DNA of 64,000 bases from Siderastrea siderea (Eukaryota; Cnidaria; Anthozoa; Scleractinia; Rhizangiidae), in the NCBI GenBank assembly GCA_964030785.1, contig OZ034978.1, forward strand, positions 6,948,501 to 7,012,500, given 5' to 3'. Numbering within the stretch: position 1 is the first letter of the stretch; each line of letters opens with the position of its first letter. Under the pieces are notes generated by a model. The model did no database searches, was not told the DNA's origin, and saw only the letters and a list, made by a program, of their open reading frames with translations. Made by a program: the position numbers and the translations under genes. Below are positions 1 through 13,623 of this stretch, piece by piece.

Positions 1-1363
1 CGCGGCAGTCGCTCGAAGTTTTCTTTGTAATAAACGAAATATTTTTCGCATGTTTCTGGTTGAGCAATTTTCATTTCCTCTACAGCCAGCATTAATCGAA
101 AGTGGGAGTATTTTTGCACATTTCCACAATAGCAATTACTCCTATTGCCTTTTCACGGACGGGAAGGACAGCCGTATAAATCCCTTTTGGGAATATTCGG
201 TATTGAAGTCAAAGAGAGCCGAAAATGGCGGCCTGCTTTGTGAGCGCGCACAGCATCATGGAAACCCCACATTTTTCGGGCGACGCAGTTCAACGGGCGC
301 GAAACCGTAATGGTTTTTCACCCTTAAAATCGAGGTTTTTTGCAAAGTTTATACAAGTGTGAATAATTTAAGTGAACTTATTGATAAACGAACCAGAGGA
401 ACCAGAGACCCTAGTTGTGACTAGTTGTCTGAGACATAAGAACCTAAAAGTAACAGACCCAATAAATTGCATTACAGTCCGAAAAGTTCCAGTTACCGAA
501 AAGTTCGACTATGTTCAATTACCGAACCAATCGCAAATCAATCGAACTGATTGGGTTCGATTGATTTTTAGTTCGGTTTTGTTCGATTGACTACGCCGAG
601 CCTAGGCAAGTACCCGACACATCAGAACCTAAAAATAACAATTACGACAAAATATCTGCGACGTAGCCCGATGATACAGCTAAGTTTCCATCTTGGGAAT
701 AACGAAGTCCTCTCTAACATCAACGAATCTACACAGGAGCTCACGGAAAACTACAGGAATGTGCTCAGCTCCACCACAAAATCTCAGTTGTTATAGCAAC
801 CACGTGATAAAAAGCTAAATACCCGCTACTCTACAATTCTGACGGCTCAGAGATTTCACGAACGTTTTTTAAATTATTGACCAAACGATCATGATGCTGT
901 GGCGACCGTCTATGGTATGCTCAGGCTCGGAATCGTATACTCCTGGGGATTTGAATGAGAATTTTCGTCCACCTTCTCTGACATTTGTTTCTGACTAGCG
1001 AGTCAAACTGCAAACATTATGTGTCACTAACATAGCGATTTGTGGAAAGCGCAAGCTCGGAAAATTCGCCAGGTATTTACAAAACGTAAATACTTTATTG
1101 CATTGCTTGGAATTTCCAAACAAACATCGGATACTTCCAGGATGTCATTAAGCCTTCCCGTTGAAATTTTTTGAAAATTTCGTACTGCTGGGCATTCGAT
1201 CAGTCTTAAAAGACGCTGGCCGGCTGCCGGGCATGTAGAGAAGGCGTAATTATTTACGTTATTTGTTCCTTGCATGTTACATGTGCTACGCAGGTTTGTT
1301 TCAGAAATCTCCTGTACTCATGTAAGATCAATAGGGATACATCCACGTACGCTGTTCCCATCG
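1..1363. other. Left intergenic DNA, no gene recognised
   Basis: No exon of a recognisable protein family was found on either strand. A small imperfect palindrome lies near 531-567 (AATCAATCGAAC against GTTCGATTGATT). Short open frames here have no family motif and AT-rich composition typical of the surrounding introns. Confidence 0.5.
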
Positions 1364-1399
1364 TGGCTCTGTAGCTCAGATGGTACAACAGTGGACAAG

Positions 1400-1430
<31 letters not shown>

Positions 1431-1438
1431 TGTACCAC
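1364..1438 (+). repeat. Decayed tRNA-like element (tRNA-derived SINE head or tRNA pseudogene)
   Basis: The stretch has an internal A box (TAGCTCAGATGG) and a perfect B box (GGTTCGAATCC) with an intact T-arm GTGGG/CCCAC. The D-stem 3' strand is mutated (ACAAC where GAGC is expected) and the anticodon stem pairs poorly, so it should not fold as a working tRNA. The acceptor ends GTGG/CCAC still pair. It is best read as a tRNA-derived repeat. Its antisense strand produces the well-known spurious WDSNPRPSGYLST peptide. Confidence 0.75.
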
Positions 1439-4128
1439 TGACGAAAATCGTGACTGCACTTGCACAGTGAAAGACTTATTGCGATTGATGGGAAATTTGT
1501 CACTCAGTCGCTCATCGTAAAGTTATGTAAAGTTTATATTAGACTACCGCATATAAAACACGGGCTCGCGTTTAGTGACACCACAGGTTGCGTTTGTTTA
1601 CAGCACATGTTGGTTAAAATTTTGGTTAAATATAATTCCAAAGAGGAAATTTCGAAACGATAAGTGAAAAAAAAAAGAGAAAGAAAAAGCACTCTTAACT
1701 ACCATCCAGGGCAGGTAAAGAGAAATATGAGCGAAATTTCTCTTTACCAGATAAAGTGGGATTTACCGAAAACAAGCGACGAGTTGCACTACACCGCGAC
1801 GATCAATTGGAAGAAAACGGGCAGAATTTGCTAAGATTTCTAGTAACAACAGCTCAGGCATTGCAGCATTCACAGGGACATTATGAGTGAGCATAAAACC
1901 CTTGGAGTCTTCTCAGTGCTTTAGAAAAGCGATCGTCTTTTAAATTTCTATCATTCAACCTAATGCCTTGTTTTGTCATGTTCCGTATTTCCATCGTTTT
2001 TTTCTAGTTGACAAACAACACTTCTCCACAGACATATCAGTTACCGCTATGAAGGACTTTGCACAGCGTTTTTTTCGTCACTAGGGCGGGGTAATGAGGT
2101 CACGCCCACTCTTGACAATGTGATTCTGGCGAATACGTTAGTTTATTAGGCTTTATACCAACGCATCTAAGGCTCTTACTTGGATTTCCTTCTAAATACG
2201 TAAAAAAGCTGGTATATTTATCTAAATCGACTTCCGCATTCATGATCTCGATCGTAGAGCCAGACCACAGTGACCGAGATATTTCAATGTAATATATCAC
2301 TTATCAGTGATATTACTGAATGCGATTTTGAGTTACTTCATTCGTCAAATTTGTTCGATCTCACCTTCTATTTTCTCTATCGGCCCACTTTCCCTTGTTT
2401 GTGATCCCAGTGGCGGGAATAGGGGAGGGGTCCCAAGGGGCCAGTCCTTTTGGAGAGAAAATAACGGCCGAAGTGCCAACCGTTTTTAATTTCTAAACTG
2501 ACGTTCTGATTCCGGAGCCATCCTTCCTTCCACATGGGACGTTTCCATCCAGAACTTAACAATTCCAATTGTCGGTCGGGAGACTGTTTCGTGCGATTCA
2601 CTTATCAGATAATAAGTGTAAACACCATATCAAGAGAGACAACGAACGTCTTAGTTAAAGAGACTGTCGTTTGTTATCAAGATCTAGAAGCATCGCCTTT
2701 GGTGATTTTGAGACATTGATTGTGGGGGGGAGGGGGCCAGGGGGTTTAAACCTTCCGCTTCCCGTACCCTTTAATCCCGATTCCCGCCCGTATTTGTTGC
2801 TTCCGCCTCTTTGCATGTTTTCGATTGCAAAATATTGCGCAATGTTGCGTAATTTTCCCCTTTTTTTCCCGCTTCCCGCCACCTTGGGAATGCCGCTTCC
2901 CGTCCCCTCTTCTCCCGCCTCCCGTACACCTCCCGCCCCCATTTCTCCCGGTCTCCCGTCCCCCCCCCCCACTTGATTGGGTTTTATGATCGTCATAACC
3001 TTGAATGACCTTTTATATCAGTGCTTAGTAACGACCAATCACAGTGTAGAGAATGTAGTGTAGGATTTCGTTACAAGTTATCAGAGTAGCTCTTTACACA
3101 CCCGCTGTAACTGAGTGAATACGAGAGAAGAATCAAACAGTTAAACTCAGTCGAGTCTATTGATTGAGTCCAGTTCGTTAGAATACTATCCCTAGTAAAC
3201 GGGGCACAGTTTACGAAACAATCGTTACAACTCATTTTGTTACTCATGGGAATTAGAGTTACGTAGTTTTTATTAGGCGGCCACCGTGCGCATGCGCACG
3301 TCGCACCGACTCGTAAAATGGACGTTTTTTTTTTTCATTTTCTTCGTCGTCGTCGTTAGTATTCGTCCGTCACTTGACTTACTCCTCTTGGTGTCGCGCA
3401 GCCAACAGACACAACTGCACATCATAGCTTGTTTTGCTAGCTTTAAAACTTCAAGACAATTTTCTCTTTTTATTATAGTGTCCATTTTCTCGATTTCGGA
3501 AAAGAAGTCACTGGATTCCCGTGAATATCTGAATTTCGCTGCCTTCAGTGATGAGGCTAATTAAATATTCAAAATGAAAACGGACCTTTGAAAGACAATT
3601 GCATTGCTGTTATAACAATAGATTCTAGATTGCAAGTAGCCTGCACTCGTGACATTAGGATCCAAATGGAGCCCTTGCCTGAAGGCTGAAACATTTGTCG
3701 TGAATGCCTAGGGGCCGTACTTCACGATATCACGGTTTAAGAACGATTTATTTCTCCAGGTAAAGCTCTCTCTCTGAAAAGCGTCTCGCTAAGACTCGTA
3801 CAAAGGTCACCGATCAGAAAGGCGAACAAAACAAAGATCTCAAGTTGCTATTGATTTTATCAGTTTCCAAAATCAATCTGTCAAATACCGGACATTCTCC
3901 TCGTGAATACCGCAGTAATCTGTCACCGGTAATACGTTTACATACATTTAATTCCTTACATACCGGAAGTTCAAATTGTCCATAACAGGTCACCGGAAAC
4001 CAAGAACTACTAAAGTTTTTTTGTTTTAGAGAAACTTTTTTCCTAAGGAAAAGGGGAGGAGAGGGGGGGGGGGGGGGGGAGAGACTATCGGACGCCAGTC
4101 AATTCTGTTTAAGCAGTTTTGATACTCT
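1439..4128. other. Intergenic DNA upstream of the ABC transporter
   Basis: No coding exon recognised. The stretch 2,725-2,975 is a C-rich run of degenerate CCCGCTTCCCGCC-type motifs; related C/T-rich sequence recurs at 22,880-23,035, and a reverse-strand version near 42,185-42,300. A 17-base G run lies at 4,063-4,079. The 5' UTR and transcription start of the ABCC gene are probably within this interval, but no TATA box or initiator stands out. Confidence 0.5.
3286..3299. promoter_or_regulatory. Candidate NRF-1-type promoter palindrome
   Basis: GTGCGCATGCGCAC is a perfect 14-bp palindrome matching the GCGCATGCGC consensus of nuclear respiratory factor 1, a common CpG-promoter element in animals. 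It is the only such site noticed upstream of the ABCC gene, about 1.1 kb before the start codon. Whether it marks a promoter for that gene or for an unseen leftward transcript is inference. Confidence 0.35.
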
Positions 4129-4378
4129 GATGATGACCTTGATAAAAATTTTCGCTGCATGCAAACTCTCACTTTTTCGGAAATCAAGCTTGTCGCTGCG
4201 GCATTATTGTCTGCCCAAAGATCAAGTAGATAGTCTTATCTTTCAGTTTAATAGTAGTACAGGGCACCAAGAACTGGTTCTTCCTGCCTACCAGGAGGTT
4301 CCAAAAGGGCCTTATTTATTTATTGTCCAAGTAACTGAACAGTAATGCATAATGCTCCTGACAATTTTTAACAGCACG

Positions 4379-7300
4379 ATGCCAAAGAAAAGTTACGAGA
4401 CCATAGAAACCGAAGATGATGACACGAATCAACCTTTTCATCCTATGCAGTCTGCCAATTTCCTATCCCTTTTGACTTTTTGGTGGATGAACAGTACCCT
4501 TAAAAAAGGAAGCAAGCGGCCATTGAATCAATCAGATTTACTTCCGCTTTACGAGAAAGACAGAACACGAGACCTGACAGAGCGACTTCAGAAAGAATGG
4601 AATACCAACGTGCAAGACTGTAACAGCACCCAGGGAAAACAACCCAAACTTTGGAAGTCTGTTTTGAGGACCATGTCTTGTAAGGACATTTTGCACCTTT
4701 TGAGCTTTTATTTCATAGAATCCGTCTGCCGTGTTTTGCAGCCACTTGTGCTTGGTCTACTGCTTCGTTTGTTAAGTTCCACCGAGATGGACCGCTCTCT
4801 AACATATGCGTGTTGTTCGCTCCTTTTATTGGGTGGATTATCTACCGCCAGTAGACATTACTCCGCTTTCAGACTTGAACTGCTTGGGATGAGGCTGAGT
4901 AGTGCCGTCAAGGGAATTGTTTACCTCAAGGTGAGAGCTTCTGTTTCGTTTCTAAGGGCCGGGTCGCACTGGCGCAAAAAACTGTTTGTTTTAAAAACAA
5001 TCTGTCACCACATAGGTTTTGCTAGTGCGACCTATTTGTAAAACATTTTCAAAAATTGGTGGAATGCACCAAATTTTCAAAGATATCGCCACTTGAAATT
5101 GCCACGCTCTAGACCAAGCCAAAATGTCACAAAACGTCGAAAAAGTTTTTAAGCTGTCAAATAAGACGTGAAGAGCAATTTAATAGTACAGTTTGCTTGT
5201 GGAAATGTTGAAACAGTCTCGCGCAATTGATATCTTGAATCTAGTTAAGTTCGCCGTTTAATTATCATGCACACGGCCAGAGATTTCAACCAACCTTTTC
5301 ATAATTTAGCCTCCTTCAGCTTGCGGCAGCAGCATAGCCGAAACTCCAGTGATGCTGTAGAAGACCCATTAGCAGTGTATATATAACTGCTGTACAAAGC
5401 ACTGACTTCTGGGAGTCAAATTTGCGTAAAAATATGGCTAAAAACGGAGAAATAACCAGCAGAGTCGATGTGTCACGTCGCCCCAGTCGTCAATTTTTTC
5501 GGACACTTCGTTCATATATATATTTTTTAAGTGCGACCCTAGCATGGCAAACTAAATTTTACCGGAACCAGAAATTTGAGAAAAACTTTGTTGCGACAAA
5601 ATCAATTTTACTCTCTAGTGCGACCCGTAGAATATGTAAATGATAAGCGGAGCCCTTTCAGTTTTGTACCTGCTGATCAAGCATCAAATCAGTGACATAT
5701 CAATTAGTGGCTAACAATTAGAAAACATTGGAAAGATTACGTGAATGAAGAAATACATGAATAATTCGTTGATTGTTTGACAGATTGTTTTTTGATTGAC
5801 TAATGGATTGACTGACTGACTAGCTGACTGACTGTCAGACTGAGACAATGAACAAATGACTGACTGACTGACTGCCTAGCTGACGAAATGGCTGAATGAC
5901 TGTCTGAGACCGTCGTCTGACTGAGTGAATGAATGAATGAATGGATGGATGGATGGATGGATGGATGGATGGATGGATGGATGGATGGATGGATGGATGG
6001 ATGGATGGATGGATGGATGGATGGATGGATGGATGGATGGATGAATGAATGAATGTCTTGTTGTCTGACTGACTTATTAGTTTTACCGAAAAACCGACTG
6101 ACCGTCTGGTCTCGTTCACGCTGCTCCACAAAGTCCTCTCAACTAACTCTCCTAATGTATAGAGGCCTGTCTTTGTTTGGATGTTCAGCTCTTGGTTCAG
6201 ACTTAAATAAATGTATCTTGTTAGCTGTTTCGGTGTGAAGTATCACTGTAAATTTTTATATACGAGCTGTGCTGTATTTTGACGAGCCCGCAGGGCGAGT
6301 CAAAATACAAACAACGAGAGAAAATATAGGGCGATACTTCACACCGAAACATCTAATAAGAGATTTATTATCCAACTTAGCCTTTTTCAACCTTTTTCCG
6401 TAACTTGAAAGAGAACTACAAGTGTAACAAGATGAGCACGCGCACGGCAATGTACAATAACCAACAGTACAATAACTGACTGTACAATATCGTGGGATAT
6501 TTGTACTCGTTTCGCGCGCTTTCTGTACAATAACTAACGCAGTTGGATAATGACACCTGCTACTAGAGCATGTTTTAGCTAATCACAAGGTTATATATGT
6601 TTTAAACTTATATACCCCATTACCTGTCTAGGGACTACTTATGGGGATTCTTCCTTTGTGGTCAAAACTGTTCCTGTTTATTACTCAGAATGCGGAATGC
6701 TTAAATTAAAAATAAGTTCATTTGCTCATGCGCAAAAATGCTCCTAGAACACCAAGAAAAACATATCAAGTGATTTTCTCAGAGGGAGACAAACCATAAG
6801 CAATTTTTACCCATGACTCCAAAACACAAGGCAAGAATTTGAAAAGAATTGGCCATCCGTAAACAGTCACCCCAGATTTTCTTTTGACAGATCCCTTTCT
6901 TTATCGAGTATCTACGTTTTCTGAAAAATTGAAGAAAGTTCGGTTCAGATTTACTTAACAGACCCACTTAAAATTTGACTAGGTAGGTGGGTCAATAGCG
7001 AATCATTTTTAATATTTTAAAACTAACAACCGCTGAGGCCACGTCGAGTTACGAGGACAGATTTGTCTAAATAAGGGTAGTTTTCCACGCGCTTTACTTG
7101 TCTTTAAAAACGAAGTTGCTTACCCCCAATGTTTCTGCATTTCTGACAAAGGAAGGTAACTCATTATCTGACCGTTACATAAAAAACGCTGTGTCGTAGA
7201 AGATTTTCGCGTGAAAATCCCTAAATCCCGGTTTATCGCAGTTTTGATGTTGGTCAAATCATCTTCCCGTATGCACACAGTCTTTTAACCCGCGGTCCAA

Positions 7301-10300
7301 CATTAGAACAAATACTGACATATTAGTCCAGTTTTACGCTATGTATAGTCTTCTACTTACGTTTGTACTGTTTTAGTCTAAACCTAGTACCCCTGACACA
7401 TTAACGAGTTTTATTTGTTTGCAATTGTCTACAGATTCCCCTCGTCAGTCAGCAAAACCTTCGGGAAACGACAGAAGGCAACATAATTGACCTAATATCA
7501 AATGATGTCCAGAGACTTGAACGTGCCCCCAAATGGATATTTACTTCGTTCCTGGCTGTTTTCGAGCTCTTAGCTGTCGTTTGGTTACTACTGTATCTCG
7601 TCGGTTGGCAGGCATTAATCGGAATACTGTTTCTAATGGCGTTCATCCCTTGCGTTATGAAAATATCATCTGCATGTGCGCGACTGCGTGAGAAGACCGC
7701 TGAAGTGACGGACCGGCGAATTTCATTAATGAACGAGCTGGTGACAGGGATCCGTGCACTGAAGACGCATGCGTGGGAAGAAAACTACCGAGAAAAAGTT
7801 CAAGAACTACGGCGGTGAGTGGAAATGAATTTGGTAGACTATTTACAATCATTATTACATTATTACATACTACCATACTACATACAATGGTTAGCACAAC
7901 TGTTAGACTTGATATACTCTGTTTGTTCAACAATTAGTGATGGTGAAATTGAATTCCTGTTGCAATGGTATTAGTACTAAGGAATTCATCATCATCATTA
8001 TTCCGCCACCAACAAGGCGCCTACGAACATGTACTATCCCTTTTCTATCACTCGGAAACAATCTAAATTGGCGGCAGAAGCCCACATTCATCCCCAAGCA
8101 AATGTCGATATACCATAGACAGGAAGTTCGCTAACGTCTAAGTCTGCGAACACTCAGATCTTCTTGGGTGAGGGTTCGTTTTTTTTCCTGTCGTTACAAA
8201 AGGCTGTAAAAGTTGTTTAAACTAAAATCGAGGACTCTGAATCCTACCTTGTCCCTACCTGCCCTACCGTACCTGCAATAGATGTCCTAGCCATTACGTA
8301 AATTCAAACAACCTCATGGGTAGGGGTACACAACTGACCAACGCTTCAATATATGCAGCCCAAGGTGGTGTATTTTATTAGTTAGCTTCCAATATATGAC
8401 GATTAACTTTTTTTGGTGCATTTCAGGAGTGAAATCTGGCTTCTTCTTCAAAAGAGTGCCCTGTTGTCGTTCGTAGAGAGTTCGCTATTTACTTCAAGCA
8501 TAATAGCAACTTTCATAGCGGTTGCGATTCTCCTGGTCACTGGCCAAGTACTTTCGCCTTCAACAGCCTTTGTGGTACTTTCTTTCATGAATCTTCTTCG
8601 AATAACTTTATCTCTCAGGCTAGGTAACGCTATACCTTTAGCATTTGAGCTGTTTGTGTCTTTCAAAAGGATCGAGAGATTTCTACTTTTGTGTAACATG
8701 CCTCTGGATCCGTTGGAATACGACGAAACGTCTCGTGTCAGTGAGAATATTGCTGAAAATAACAAACTTTATGCACAAGTGTTGGTCAGAAAACCATTGT
8801 CGAAAACCAAACCGACTGCTCAGAAACGCATCCCTAGAAATCAGGATGGAGCTGACCACGAATATGAACATGGCCAGCACGTTAAGCTACGGAAAAAAGC
8901 AAATATGCACTTGTCAGTTTCAGGTCTTACATACAAATTGAAAGAAAATGAGAATGGAGAAAAATCTCTTCTTCAACATGTCACTTTCGAAGCATCCGAG
9001 AAATCTCTCACTGTCATCACTGGTCAGATTGGCAGTGGAAAGTCAACACTCCTGGCTGCAATAGCAGGCGAAGTTGTCAAATCAAGTGGCAACGTTTTCT
9101 GTTCCGGAACTATAGCTTATGTCCCTCAGACGGCTTGGGTTTTCCCAGGAACTCTTAGAGAAAACGTGTTATTTGGAGAGCCGTATGACGAAAAGAAATA
9201 CATCGAAGTCATCGAGGCGTGTGCTCTGAAAGAAGACATCAACAGATTTTCCAATGGTGACCTTACATTTGTTGGAGAACACGGAGTGGTGTTGAGTGGA
9301 GGTCAGCGGGCTCGTGTCAACCTCGCACGTGCAGTGTACGCAGACGCAGACGTGTATTTACTGGATGATCCGCTGAGCGCTGTGGATGCTAAAGTAGGTG
9401 AACACATATTTGAAACGTGTATCTGCAAGCTGCTAAGAGAAAAGATCACCATCTTGGCGACTTATGCGGAGAATAACATGAAGGCAGCCGACCAAGTTGT
9501 GGTTCTTCAGAAAGGCTCTGTACTCGGAAAAGGCAGTTTTTTTGAATTACTAACTGACGGGAAAATGCTCGATACTATCCTAGGTGCATCAGTAACCAAT
9601 AACGGAGAGACGACAGTACCTAAAGTAATAGAGGAAAATGAAACAGCGCACTTGAAATCCAGTCAAGCCATTGACAGCTTTGTTGAGCATTTGGAAGTTT
9701 CAGAAGAAGACAAGGCCACTGGGAATATTTCATTCGCATTGTACTGGGATTATTTTAGAGCTGGAAGTCACCCTGTAGTGATAGTTGCCATTGTTGTCCT
9801 CTTTCTGGTTTCGCAAGGTTAGTACTACCTCGGACATTATTATCACCATCAACTTCTCGTTGCTCTCCCTGGCTCACTAACGTCTGTGCCTACTTTCCAC
9901 CGAGCCGGACAGACCCCTCTGTCTCGCTTGTAGTGTGTGAAGACATTACCACATTACCACTAGAGTATAATCTGTCTCTTAGTAAGACCAGAAGACGTGC
10001 AGGCCGGAAAAATCTTTACATCATCTCCACGTGTGTGTGTTTGGCTATAATGAAACTATTGAGGTTCCTTCTATTAAACATGTCACAGAGTTGAAATGGA
10101 TAGTTTTCCTGTTACTGCCACAATTATCTCGAGCCAATTACAACAAACACAAGCAACGCAATCAACCAGATCTAGAGGCCAAAAAAAGTTATGCATGCGT
10201 CAAGTGCGCGACACCTCGCGCAAGCTAAGACAACAGTTTTTGTTTTGATCGTAACCAATTCCTTTAAAGCATTTTCTCTTTGATTGATTATTGCTGGGCA

Positions 10301-13300
10301 GCAGTAACCTTCACCGAGCCTGATAATAGAGCCTAGTGAAGGCAAAACCCAAAAAATGCACACACAGAGTTGGTTTTGACAGTAAATTGAAGACCTGTGT
10401 AACATATTAGATTGCCCGTTCGCGTTTTGAATGCAAAACTATGTGGACATCAACGTGAAACGGAAATTTCCCGGAAGGTGTCCACCTAGCCTGCGAATAC
10501 AGCCGCCTCTCCGCGCTCCGGCCGCTTCTCCCCTCCAAACGCGGCCGGAGCGCGGAGAGGCGGCTGTATTCGCAGGCTAGTGTCCACCACGACGATGTGA
10601 ACAAAGTCAGCAAAGTAAGTAACCGATTTTTTTTATCTTGCCTGAAGCTGTCATGGTGTCTCCCAACGTCTGGCTGTCTTACATGACCAAGATGACCGCA
10701 AAAACTCAACAAGGTGTGACAGCCTTAGGTGTTTATGCCAGCCTTGTCTCCGCTGCTTTCGTTTTGGCCATCATCCGTGCCTTTGTATTCTTCCACGTTT
10801 TTCTCAGATCCGCAGAAAATCTTCACGATAAAATGGTCACCTGCGTTCTTCAAGCTCCCGTATTATTTTTCGACACAAACCCCGCAGGACGAATATTGAA
10901 CAGGTTCTCCAAGGACATCGGAGTAATTGACGAGATTTTACCCAAGACGTTTCTATTTGCTACCCAATTGCTTCTATTTGTGTTCACAGCAGCTTTGTTG
11001 CCCTCGTTTACAAATCTCTGGCTTGCCCTCGTTTCTCTGCCCATCTTCATGACATTCGCGTACTTGGCGTTGTATTACTTAAAGACTTCACGAGATTTGA
11101 AGAGATTGGACTCCATCTGCCGTAGTCCCGTTTTCTCACACTTCTCAGAGACCATGGCTGGATTGGACACTATTCGCACACGGAAAAGGGAAAGGGATTA
11201 CATTGACAAATTCTATCAGTAAGTACAATGTAAGGGCTTGGATAAATCTATTTAAAGTTACGGGATTTTGAATTTAAAAAAACCTCTAAGAAAAAGACAT
11301 GTTTGAAAAGTAGTTTATTTTCGCCCTCGCGTGGGTGAAGATTTTTAAAGTACGGGGATTTGAATGGCAAAAATCCAAGCGACAAAACCTAAAAGAAATT
11401 CTAGTCATTCTAGTCACTAAAATTTCAAATTACTCGGACCGGCTGAAGTCAAACGTAGATCGCTAAGAAATAAAGAAGTCCACTCTAACTGAGTAATCAT
11501 TCATGACCCGTCGCCAGCCAACCGGAGATAGACAGGTGTCCTCTTTAAGGTTGATTTCCACTGTTGCGTAAATTTTACGTGCGCACGGGCGTGAATTTAA
11601 CTGGCTTTACGTGCGTAAATAAAATAAGAGGCGATGTATGAACGGCTTGTTTTCAACTTTTTACGTTTACGCAAGCCGTTCATACATCGTCTCTTATTTT
11701 ATCCTTATTTATTATATTTATCCTTATTTTTATCCTTAGGCATCAAGACCTAAACAACCGAGCGTTTTCCATTGTATTGGCGAGCAGCTGGTGGCTTGGA
11801 GTAAGATGCGATGTTCTGTGTGCTGTTTTCATTGTCGCTGTGGCTTTCACTTCCGTTCTTTTGTCTCAGAATCCAGGTAGAAACTTATGAAAAATGATGT
11901 TATTGCTCAAGAAGGTGTTGTCATACCCATAGAAAGCCAGGCTTACTATCCATATTTGTCACACCTTATAGGTAAAATTTCGTATACCTTTCTTGGCTAT
12001 GCGGTACACATTGGTTGTCGTACAGTTTGTCATAACATTTTTAACACTGAAGAAAAGTTGCTCCCATTTACAATCTGAAATGTTCAACATCTTTACCTCA
12101 GTTGGCAAGGCAATCTCGACAAGTGAGCGCTACTTTGCTGTATTCTACGTTTAAGCATCGTCGCCTTGTTGGACGACATAAACAGAAGGTTTCTCGCTGC
12201 CTCCTTTTGTTTATATTATCCAACGTATGCCTGCCACGTCATTGTCCTGGGAGGAGTCTCTAGAGATTGTTTGCAAACCATCCATACTTGTTTGCTGTTT
12301 GTTCTCCTTACTAGGAAAGTGAACAAACAAGAAATGTTTGTTTTTAAATGTTTTGTGCACTGTTTAATGAAGAACAGTAATACAAGAATAACAACAATAA
12401 TATAAGAATAACAAGTGTCAAAAAGTGCTTTGCAAGTTTTAAGTCGTCTCCTGGCGAAAAATATTTAACATAGCCTATCAGAAAAAAGGTAAGAGGACTG
12501 GCACGTTTTATCGATTTGAGTAAAGAGGTAACGACTTGGGATGAAAAGCTGCCTAACGAAAAGCAAGCCAACCAAACTTACAGGATTTTCAGGCGAACAC
12601 AGATGAAATGGCACGTTTGTGAAAACTGCAAAAGTTTATGCAAACATTTCTCATTTAATGCTTGTCTACTCAATCCACACACTCTTATTTTGTTTGGGGA
12701 ATGCCTGTTCATCTCATTGTCATACCCCGCGTCGTCAGTTTATTTGTCTGCATGACTGAGCTAGTCTCAAGAAGTGAAGGAACTTACAAGTCACGCAAGA
12801 ACCTTTAAATTTGGTGACGATTTCCACAATCAGGTAATTAGATTTGTTATATCGTGGCACAGGTCTTCTAAGGCGACAATATATTAAGAAACCGCTTTTC
12901 TGGTCACATTTTCTCAAAAATACGGGCTGCAATTTCGCCAAGGCCTCGAGAGCGTAGGGAAAGTTAAGAAACCGCAGTGGAACTATCCGTCAGTGGAACT
13001 ATCAGAGTGTCGTCGATTGGAACTCCCTAAGGCAGGACACACGTGACACTTCTTTTTTATCTCATTTTAAATCTAAGCTCAAACTTGAACTTTAAATCGA
13101 TTTTATAATTTTGTTCTTGGTGTTGTTTTTATTTTTAACTACAACCCCGGACAAAACTCTTGAGACAGATCCGCTTGTATTCCAATATCAACGCCACAAC
13201 TGGAGACCACGAGAGATGTACAAACTGCCCCCCTCCCCACCCCCACATAATGTTGTTTTGGCCATGATGCTGGCCTATACAAATCCTGTTGTCTTCAAAA

Positions 13301-13551
13301 CAACATTGAAAGAGGGGAGGGGCGAGGACAGATACTTATCCAGTAGTGTATGAGATTTTATTAAAGACAATAGAAAAATACCGGCGTGTTTTCAATTTAT
13401 CTCAGGTAGTTTTTTCCGGGGTTGTAGCTTTCGCTTTTTAATCAATGGTAATAAGTTTTTAATTTTTTGAAGTTAGTTTTTAATTAATTTCTCTAAGTAT
13501 GTACAGGGCCCCACTGAAGAGCACCTATTGGTGAAGTGGGCTCCCTGCTAA

Positions 13552-13623
<72 letters not shown>

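Noticed and set aside
1318..1503. Minus-strand frame with RWDSNPRPSGYLST
   Set aside because: It is the antisense reading of the tRNA-like repeat, a well-known spurious peptide in gene predictions.
4130..4345. 71-codon frame upstream of ABCC4
   Set aside because: No similarity to ABCC N-termini and a stop before the gene; at most an upstream ORF in the 5' UTR.
5800..6131. Frames of repeated SIHP residues
   Set aside because: Produced by the GGAT microsatellite; no gene.
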